Below are positions 55,961 to 64,000 of a stretch of DNA of 64,000 bases, one piece after another (the first letter of the stretch is position 1; each line of letters starts with the position of its first letter). The notes under the pieces are model-generated. The model saw only the letters and a list, made by a program, of their open reading frames with translations. It made no database searches and was not told the origin of the DNA. The position numbers and the translations under genes are program-made. Source of the stretch: Chiridota heheva (lineage: Eukaryota > Echinodermata > Holothuroidea > Apodida > Chiridotidae); the NCBI GenBank assembly GCA_020152595.1, contig JAIGNY010002230.1, positions 1,354,217-1,418,216 of the forward strand, in the 5' to 3' direction.

Positions 55961-57940
55961 AAGAAAAATATATAATGCATGTTTTTTAAAGATTGGAAAG
56001 TAATTTATGATATTCGCTCATAATAAATTTTAAGCTGTGGATGGTGTCAATTAAAAACGAAAGTAAATCTCAAGGACGTATCTGAGGGATATTATTCTTA
56101 TCAACACCATCATAGCTAGAGGAATCTCGAGCTAACGTTAGGAATGCACCCTGGCCAACATACAAGCTACAACTTACAACAACCCAACCTACTTAGTGAG
56201 ATAAACACCTCCCTCAGTAGGCACTACTAGCAAGGCAATACTTGCATACTGAGTGAGACAACACATAATACACTCGTAACCTTGAAAACCACTCTGACAA
56301 CAACAAATAACATAATCATGAAATGAAAACCCTTCTCAAAACTCACAGAAGTATTTACGAGCTATGATTTTGATTTGATTAGCATCTTAAAACTTTAAAG
56401 TATCTTTTAATCTAAGTTACGATTGAAATGATGAAATTTTGTACGTAAAAAACTTCTAAATTACGGAAATGACATTAAGATTACTTCACAAATCCCTCAC
56501 TTTAGTAAACATGTACACAATTGGTGCGCGTATCACCCAATGCGCTGGCACTGCTATTTTGAAGATGTTCCTCAGTAAATGCGTGCAGTATTCGATTAAA
56601 TGCTATGTGCACGTTGACCAAGTTCACCGTCGCTCTAATGTTCAACAACTTTTCAACTAATTAGAGTAGTCAAAATTCATCTCCGCTTCTATGATAAGCC
56701 AATGCAGCAGTTTCAACGTTATAAGGTATATAGCATTTTTTGACTGTGTATAGCAGCCACTAGGTTCTAGCTATTATACACATCCCTCAGTACAGGTTGA
56801 CAGGGATTGACGTACGAGGGTTGTTAAAGATTAGGTACAATTCCGATGTTTTTTCAAATTTACACGTTGTAGGAAAATGATGATTGAAAAATAACTTAGT
56901 TTTTGGATAATCTTAGATCAATTAGTCTAAATTATACACTTTTCCAAAAAACTTTTCCTAAATCTTTACCTATTTAGCACCACAACAGGATAAAGTTCTC
57001 CGAGATTCATATTTTGGTCACCATTTTCTTAGTCAGCGAACGTTTGTGATTAATTATTCAACATCCACAAATAAGTTTTAGGATGTTCCACTAAACTGCA
57101 GGTGAATTTTTTGCTGACAACATTTTTTTTGTTCATATAATTTTATTAAATAGTTTTGGTAAAAAAGCTGTGTGTGAAAACAAATAAATAAAATATCAAG
57201 AAATGTTTAGATTATATAATTGTACTTTAAAAGCATTATCTTAATTATTTCCCCAAATAATCTAAAACATTATACCCCACTAAAATGCTATAGCCCCTAT
57301 GGCAGTGTTTTGAACTTTGACCGTACTCTGGAGAGCTCATCAGATGATTTTTATGGAAAGAAAATTAGTCCAAAATACTTGATAAAAGTAACTAAAATCA
57401 CCTTAAAAACAGTTTTTGAAGACATGGATAGGCTTCAAACATAGATTCTAATCATTGTGCCAAAAAAAAAGGTAAATTGGTGTCATTTTAATAAAGATCT
57501 TAAAACTGAGATTTTCCTATTTCAACACCTCGCTTAAAACAGTTCAGGAAGGTATAGGATTTTGTAGTACCCTCGGACAGCCAGCCATCACCAACGGCAC
57601 CCATACTAACACGGCTGGCATATAGTCTTTGTTTTTTACATGATCCTCCCTTATGGGAACTCGGCAAGACTCCTATACGGAGCATAGACGCCAAGCTATA
57701 GCCTGCATAGCATATGCCAGTCTCGTGCGACCGGGACGGAAGTGGATGAACACCGGGCTTTTACCCTACTCTTTTTTTAAAAGTGTTCAGAGAACCATTT
57801 AGAGTGTGACTGTCCTACCATCAGGACGAAAGAACGGTGAGCGTCATTTAACCAGTGCCACTTCTCTTAACAGCTGAATGACCAGAAGCTACTTTTGCTT
57901 TGATGATTGGCATATCTTGTCTGCATAGCTGTGGAAAAAC
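55961..57940. other. Intergenic, no gene recognised
   Basis: From 57490 to 57860 the base composition is more balanced and contains ACCGGGCTTTTACCC and AGGACGAAAGAACGG phrases. I could not assign it to a family. Confidence 0.35.
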
Positions 57941-57942
57941 TG

Positions 57943-58016
57943 GTTAGACCTGTCTGAGGCTTAAACCGAGTACCTCCAGCATCTGTTGTGTGCTCTGCCA
58001 ACTGAGCTACCTGACT
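57943..58016 (-). repeat. tRNA-like sequence (pseudo-tRNA or SINE head)
   Basis: On the minus strand, GTCAGGTAGCTCAGTTGGCAGAGC gives a near-perfect A box (TAGCTCAGTTGG) and GGTTTAAGCC a weak B box. The T stem has a mismatch and no convincing anticodon arm or acceptor stem forms, so a functional tRNA is unlikely. Confidence 0.5.
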
Positions 58017-58019
58017 CAA

Positions 58020-58910
58020 CAGTACTACCGGGAGGGGGGGGGGGGGGGTACTAACTAGGCCGAAGGCTACATCATGTAGGTCTACTTCACTAACCCTCAA
58101 TCTTTACTACAATTTTACAAAACAATGACATTGACACAATACATGTATTATACTTTCTGTTTATTCGAGTTAGTTACACTTAATGCATAAACGCACATAG
58201 TTGCTGCGGCCTATCATAACCGCTAATGTTTACGGCCATATTAGGTTAGGCCTAACGTTACTGCAGTGCTAGGGCCTACGTTAATGATATGAATCACTGA
58301 AAACTCACCACTTCACACTTGAGAAAACGGTGCATGAAAATGTCATAGGCGTTACATAGCGATTGCACTAAATTCAAAATGAACTTGTACTTTGTATTAA
58401 TGTTTGTTTATCCTGCCGATTAATGAATAACCCGCTGCACCTTGCAAACGCTCGGGTCCAGTAAAACTACAAGTTGTAGCTGAGCCGTTTATGCAGAGGA
58501 ACAAAATCTGAGATTTTCGAAATGATTTACGTAAAGTGGGGCGCAATTTGTACAACCTGGCAACTCTCGTGCATAGGCGCAGGTACGTTTTGTTATTGTT
58601 GAACGTATATAGCCTAGGCGTGCGTATACTAGCTACTGCTTGCACTAAATATGCAAACAAATACACAAACAACAGCATGTCTGGCAGCTAACATACTTGT
58701 ATTGCATTCACAATTGACGCACAGCATATGTTTCGAAATAACAAATTCCTAATTGCACTGTATACTGGCGCTAGGCTCATTTATCTATCAGCGGCAGAGA
58801 CTAATCTTGACTCAGGGAGGTTTCATTTAAATTGATAGCTGTTAAATTTCCTTGACTTATGAGTTAAATATCAGAGCAAAGGCCACAATGCTCTCCATTT
58901 GGTCCTATCT
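58020..58910. other. Intergenic, CpG-containing stretch
   Basis: A G-run at 58033-58050 is followed by sequence with more CpG than its surroundings (58190-58280 and 58560-58640). It could include a promoter, but no core elements or exon were identified. Confidence 0.3.
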
Positions 58911-60870
58911 TTACCGTAGCCAGGGGGGACCCGATCTACCCCCCCCCCCTCCCAGTGGCATGGTGGGTCATGTTTCACAGGGGGGAGGGCATTTACCCCC
59001 GCCCCCTTTCCTGGAAGAAAAAAAAATGCTCATAAGAGTAAAACGTAATAAACCTAAATTGGCTTTGATAAAATTTCCCGAAAATTGTAGAAGGTAAAAA
59101 TATTGAAAATTAAAGAAGAAAAAAATACTGAAAAATGAAAAATGAAACAAAATCCCCAAAAGTGAAGAAAATTTCCGCAAAATTGAAGGAAATTTCCCGA
59201 AAATTTAAGAAAACTTTGCAATTATTGATGAAAATATCCCCAAAATGAAGGAAATTCCACGAAATGGAAGGAAATTTCCCGAAAATTTAGGAAAACTTCT
59301 TAATCATTGATGAAAATATCCCCAAAATGAAGGAAATTTCACGAAATGGAAGGAAATTTCCCAAAATTTGAAGTTTTCCCAGAAATTGAAGAAAATTCCC
59401 AAAATAATTTTTGTTCGTAAGAAGCTCATTATCAAGAGTGGGGGAAAGAGAGGAGGCAGAGGGGGTGGGGGGGGGGGGAATGGTACTAAGTGGGCCTTGC
59501 TTCAAATTGTGTCAATTCTAGGCATGCTATAGGAGGGAAGGTCGTGAAGCCCTGGTGGTGACTCAGGGTTTTTCGGGGCCCTACATTTCTCGTGGTTTTG
59601 ATGACAGAAAAGGGCATTAAAATGTGTCACAACTATGGGGCGAAGCTGCGGTTAGGGCGTAGCTGAAGTTCGGAATATCTCGCAATTTTGATAACGAAAA
59701 TTGTTTTAATATTGTGTCAAATCCAGGGTCGACGTCCTGGTAGGAGCCATAGGGGGCGGGGGGGGGGGCGAAGCTTCGGGAAGCTAGTAGCATTCTTTCA
59801 CCGGCGTGATTTTGGTAGCAGAATATTGCTTACAGTCGTGTCAATTTCACAAGCAGACAAGTGGAACAAATGTTCAAGTGCAGGATCCCAGTTGGGGTCT
59901 ACGGTCTATTCATGGTTTTCATATTTCTGATGTAAGAATAAAGCTTTTTGAGAAAACATTTACAACGTTAAGAATGTTAATTATTGCGACCATAGGCGTA
60001 GGAACAGTGGGCACGTGCACACACCCTCCCCGTTCCTAATGTTGCAGTGACCTACATGGTGCTCCCAAGTATAAGTCATTTTTTTACCATTGAACTAGTG
60101 TTGTAGCATATGTTTGTGCCCCCACCCCACCCCCTTCAATGAAGAACATGTTCGTACGCTAATATTTGCGCCCATGTGAGCATTCGACGCCCTCTCGAAA
60201 AGCTTCTACCAGCTGTATTCAATCAAATTGTTTGCCCTTAATGGCAGGGGCAGATATTAAATATTGCCGACGAGCTATCGTCATGCATCGGCTACTGTCA
60301 GAGCGCAAAATCAGAGTTCAAATGTAGAGGTCCGGGGTGAAGTCCCCGGAAAATTTGGTCTTTTTTGTGGAAAATTCATGCGCTTTTCGACTACAAAATG
60401 GAATATAACGTGTTTAATATAATAAGAAGTTATTGATCAACACGTAAATTTTCCCAGGGCCTAAAAACAATATGTTTCTCAGAACGATTATAGCGCCTTC
60501 TTGAGAACTTGGTGCCCTCTCAAAAAACTTTGCTAAGGGAAGTTCCCCCTGGCCCCTGCCACCACGCTACTGCCCCATCCTCCCACTTCGTGCCGAAAAA
60601 ATAATAATGGGGGAAAGGTAAAAAAGAAACGTTCATGCAGGCAGTGGAAGTACTGAAGTAACGAAAGCTCCCAAGTTTACGTTTATTGCTATAATCTGAA
60701 AATCTCAATTTTGGGAAATATACCTTCATTTTGGGAAATTGTATTCAATTTATTTTTAGAAATTTCCATCAAATTTGGGAAATTTTGTTCAATTTTGTCG
60801 AAGTTTCCTTCAAATTACCTATTTTTTAATTTCATGTTAATAGTTTCTCAATTCATCATGATCCCAACCT
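58911..60870. repeat. Decayed transposon ends with GGAAATTTCCC-type degenerate repeats
   Basis: GTAGCCAGGGGGGACC at 58915, G-runs at 59464-59480 and 59757-59767, and CATAGGCGTAGGAAC at 59991 resemble ends of DNA transposons. Degenerate GAAGGAAATTTCCCGAAAATT repeats fill 59090-59420 and, inverted, 60700-60850. Individual elements could not be delimited. Confidence 0.4.
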
Positions 60871-61529
60871 GGAAGAAAGCATGCAACCGGAGAAATCTCT
60901 CTCGGGTTGGACCCGGGGGAACTGTTCGCCTTTGCATCCGGGGACCCAAAAGTCTCTCAGCCCGCCCCTGGTGGTGGGCAGATTTTTTCCCTTTAATAAA
61001 TCTGTTCATGTATGTATTAGTTTGAATAACTCGAGTACATCAGGTCATTGTGCAAAAACGGCCTTCATTCTGAGTCGGCGCATCAGACGTCAAATTTAGT
61101 TTGACCACTTCTGCTTCCCTTTCAATTTTCTGGCTACGTCCCTGTGCCTTAGGCAAGTCTCTCCAACTGCTGATACCAGGTCACGGTAGCCTGAAAAGAG
61201 GTATCTGCTAACCAAGTTCCTGCTGCAGAGCAATGGCCCTATTTGCGGCAATTAGCCCCTATGAATCAGTAATTCCTGGGGATGGCGACAAGCACCCATA
61301 TTTTCTGTTAGAATTTAAGAAAATACATAAGGTTTTATTTTGTCCATCTAGATTAGGGGCGTAGCAGAGGGGCAGGGAGCATGCGCCCTTTTCAGAGGCC
61401 CGTTCCTGTTTCCCCCAAATGAAATGACAGAATACAGTGTTCAAACTCAAAAACAGAATATGCACTCACATTCACACTCCCAACACCTCATGCACACTGC
61501 ACACCCCGACACATCAAACGCCAACCTAC

Positions 61530-61530
61530 C

Positions 61531-61578
<48 letters not shown>
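61530..61578. repeat. (CA)n microsatellite
   Basis: About 22 CA units without interruption, preceded by a looser CACTC/CACAC-rich leader from 61465. Confidence 0.95.
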
Positions 61579-61579
<1 letters not shown>

Positions 61580-62779
61580 TAATGCGAAGCGCTTATCATA
61601 TACCCTCCACCCCTTTGACACCTGCGGCTTATTATTAATTAAATGTGTAGGCTACCAGCTGATCTCAGCACAAGATTAATGCAGCTTAGTACCTATACAC
61701 CTCACCAATTTAAGCAACCATACTCTTCAGTATGCTTACAGTTTGCATCATTAATCTCGCCCCCGCATAATGTAACCCTGCCCCATTCTTGCCCCCCCTC
61801 TTCCCCCCCCATGCCAGTGCCCACTGCCCTGGACCTACTTTGTGAAGGAACGGTACCATGTCCCTCCACTCAGTTGTCAAGGAGAATTATGGCCCTGATA
61901 TGGACACGTTTTCACTTGGTTGGTACACGTCACATCCGGGAGATGACGTCATTTTCTGGAGTGAAAATAAATCTTTGCGCGATACACGTGGGCAAGTCCG
62001 TATGCGTTTACTGTGTGTAATACGTATGGCATGTAAACAAACACAGCTGATCGCTTTGTTTTCACTCCAATGCGGGATAAATGCGCGCGGTTGCTATGCG
62101 GTCTGATGGCCTTAGGTCACATTTCCGACCAAGTGAACAGAGGCAACGTACATTGGCGAAATTGTTTTAAAATCTACTAAAAACGGTAAAAATAGCAGAA
62201 GAAATTGTCAAACTCTGATAAGAATTGATATTCTGAAATTTCAGGCATCAATAATTATTATGTCAATTTGCATGCAAATCTATGATGTATTACAGGGCTA
62301 CTTTTGTATTTTTAGTTGCAAATTCTTTTATTTTTAAATGTCTATTAGGCTTACAATTTTGTATGAGGCAACAAATTCTGACCAAATGCTTGTAGAGTCC
62401 ATACACCAATCAAATTCTAGCAGGAATAGACTTTCCCATCATTTTCAGTGACTGAGATAGATTCATTCTAAAGAATTACCTGAACATGTTGAGCTGTCAT
62501 CCCTGCCATACATATATAGCATTAAAAAAATCGACCAAACTTTAATCAGCCATAACTCAAGAACTAAACTTGAGTATACACTATACAGTATATTTTCAAC
62601 AACAACAACAAAACCGATCTGCTCAGATTTTAAGCAATAGAAATGTCTACATGTACATTGTTCGTTTCACGAAAACTTACACCCCTGCACTCAAAACAGG
62701 ATTTCCAAAAATTGTATCATACAAGAAATCCCTATTAGGGAAATCCCCATCAGAGAAAGGAAAGGATCACCTCTCAGGG
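61580..62779. other. Intergenic, no gene recognised
   Basis: 61850-62105 has more CpG and two overlapping short open frames without family resemblance. TCTGGAGTGAAAA (61956) and TTTTCACTCCAATG (62059) form a weak inverted pair. Confidence 0.35.
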
Positions 62780-62787
62780 GCAAGAAC

Positions 62788-63580
62788 CAGTGGCGTATTC
62801 AGCTTTTGGTGCCATGGGGCAAACGGTATATCGGAAAAGGACTTTACCCAGAGGCTCATAGAAAGCTGGGGAAGGGGTGGGGGTCTGATTTTAGCTTCCC
62901 TGGTAGGAGATAAATTGAAATTGGGAAGTTTTTAACTTGAGATTTAAAAACTAAAGGAAACTTGTGGTAAAATTATTGAAAAATTTCTTATAGTTTTAGA
63001 TAAAAATATTGGGAAAATTTTGTTAAATTATTGGAAAATTTTGTAAAATGGTTGGAAAATTTGGTAAAATTATTGGAAAATTTGGTAAAATTATTGGAAA
63101 TTTGTGTACTAACTTTTGTTTTAAATCTATAGCAACATTTCCTAAAATTCAAAGATAATTTCGAAAATGGATAAAAATTTCACGAAAATCCGAAGAAAAT
63201 TGCCCTAAAATTGAAGCCTTGCTCAAATAATGAAGGAAATTGAAGACTAAACATTCACGAAATATAAAAAAAGTTTACCGAAAATGGAAACTATTTACCG
63301 CAATTAAAAGCAAAAATTTCATCAATTTACCAAAAATTTAAAAGCATTTACCCGAAATTAAAGAAATTACTCGAAAAGTGAAGATTTTGTTTTGCTATGA
63401 ACAAAGTCACAACCAAATTTTGGCCAAAGTTTACCTTATATGTTCGATTTTTTTCTTAATTTATTTCCTTAATATGTAAAGCAAATTGTATACTGGTATA
63501 TTTCGTTACAAACATTTTACATACAAAATTTCCGCCGGGGTGGGGGCATGTTGCTCTTGACCCCACTGAATACGCCACTG
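62788..63580. mobile_element. 793-bp hAT-type MITE with perfect 8-bp target duplication
   Basis: Inverted ends CAGTGGCGTATTCAG (62788) and CTGAATACGCCACTG (ending 63580) are flanked by GCAAGAAC on both sides (62780-62787 and 63581-63588). CAGTGGCG-type ends with an 8-bp duplication are typical of the hAT superfamily. The interior (62960-63370) is a degenerate GGAAAATTTTGTAAAATTATT-type repeat with no ORF. A related copy lies at 19026. Confidence 0.9.
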
Positions 63581-63689
63581 GCAAGAACCCCCAAAATTGC
63601 ATCTCAGTTATAAGCGGGAAAATTGTAATAATCACTTGATGCGCTTCGGGAAATACGTTATAGACCTTTTCATATCGAACGTAGCCGAA

Positions 63690-63915
63690 AATAGCCGAAC
63701 ATATATGTACATTGACCAATCATCAGCTGGTGGAATAAAACGGGCCAATCCGATCAAGCAGCCAAACCGCAACAAACGCGCGTGTGCGTATAATAATACT
63801 TTTCCGAATACACGAATCATCACGAATGAAATCTGCCAATCAGCATCTGGAGGAATATTCGGTCAGCCAATCAAAATCCGGGGAATTTACGCGCTGGTGG
63901 AGACGAGCAGACGAC
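63690..63915. promoter_or_regulatory. CCAAT-rich, CpG-containing stretch (possible promoter)
   Basis: CCAAT occurs at 63716, 63745, 63836 and 63867. The two pairs are parts of a diverged duplication of about 121 bp (CCAATCATCAGCTGGTGG against CCAATCAGCATCTGGAGG). CpG dinucleotides are frequent, unlike most of the window. If a promoter, its gene would lie to the right of the window or on the minus strand; none is visible. Confidence 0.35.
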
Positions 63916-64000
63916 ACGTGTAACATGACTCGACTAAGCTGGTCGAATTCAGCGCATATGGTCTTGCCGGTCCTAAGTAAAGTTTATGGCCGGCCGGCCG

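Noticed and set aside
57943-58016. Functional tRNA gene on the minus strand
   Set aside because: A good A box, but the B box, T stem and anticodon arm are defective; kept only as a tRNA-like repeat.
61643-62106. Overlapping ORFs of 125 and 82 codons in a CpG-containing stretch
   Set aside because: No recognisable motif, no splice context and low hydrophobic or domain character; coding is not supported.

Overview
This window is eukaryotic nuclear DNA from an animal with an AT-rich, repeat-dense genome. The evidence is exons of about 80-180 nt bounded by GT/AG sites and separated by introns of hundreds of bases to several kilobases, plus an RBCC-NHL (TRIM) gene, a tRNA-derived SINE, LINE, DIRS-like and hAT-like debris, and many foldback elements and minisatellites. 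No operons, Shine-Dalgarno sites, CRISPR arrays or plasmid-like modules were seen. A marine invertebrate, possibly a deuterostome such as an echinoderm or hemichordate, fits the TRIM-NHL gene and SINE type. That placement is inference; no marker in the window fixes the species.

Two host genes are supported. (1) On the + strand, at least nine exons (254-334, 2711-2803, 6958-7065, 7368-7520, 12031-12156, 14995-15175, 16821-16925, 18381-18478, 19771-19939) form the 3' part of a gene whose beginning lies left of the window. It ends at a TGA at 19937-19939 with an AATAAA at 20224. I do not recognise the protein. Exon 6 reads through only if two compensating one-base differences are allowed, and the exon 7/8 junction is out of phase. 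(2) On the - strand, 39523-41565 is a 680-codon uninterrupted CDS for a RING/B-box/coiled-coil/filamin-like/NHL protein, with a splice acceptor just upstream of its ATG.

The rest is repeats. The introns of gene 1 hold a 5'-truncated LINE (3017-5840, -), itself hit by a 232-bp TA-flanked MITE and expanded internally into a 41-bp minisatellite. They also hold a THAP-domain exon broken by a TGA, a 178-bp tandem repeat, a 634-bp foldback element and two SINE-like units. The region 20.3-27.3 kb carries a foldback element, a SINE, a CCCCGGT-type minisatellite and a DIRS-like retroelement fragment. From 27.34 to 29.46 kb lies a sharply bounded, extremely GC-rich array whose repeat unit changes in steps. 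From 30 to 39 kb there are 15-bp and 28-bp arrays and a 245-bp near-perfect palindrome. From 41.8 to 49.6 kb there are three related 24-bp arrays (one interrupted by a 343-bp insertion), reverse-oriented copies of repeats seen at 10-14 kb, and an 18-bp GA-rich array. From 49.6 to 64 kb there are more foldbacks, SINE-like units, a hAT-type MITE with a perfect 8-bp target duplication (62788-63580), and at the extreme right a CpG-containing stretch with four CCAAT motifs.

The most notable observation is that the 41-bp minisatellite is a segment of the LINE's own C-terminal coding sequence, flanked on both sides by the remainder of that ORF. Nearly all long open reading frames in the window other than the TRIM gene are by-products of tandem arrays.
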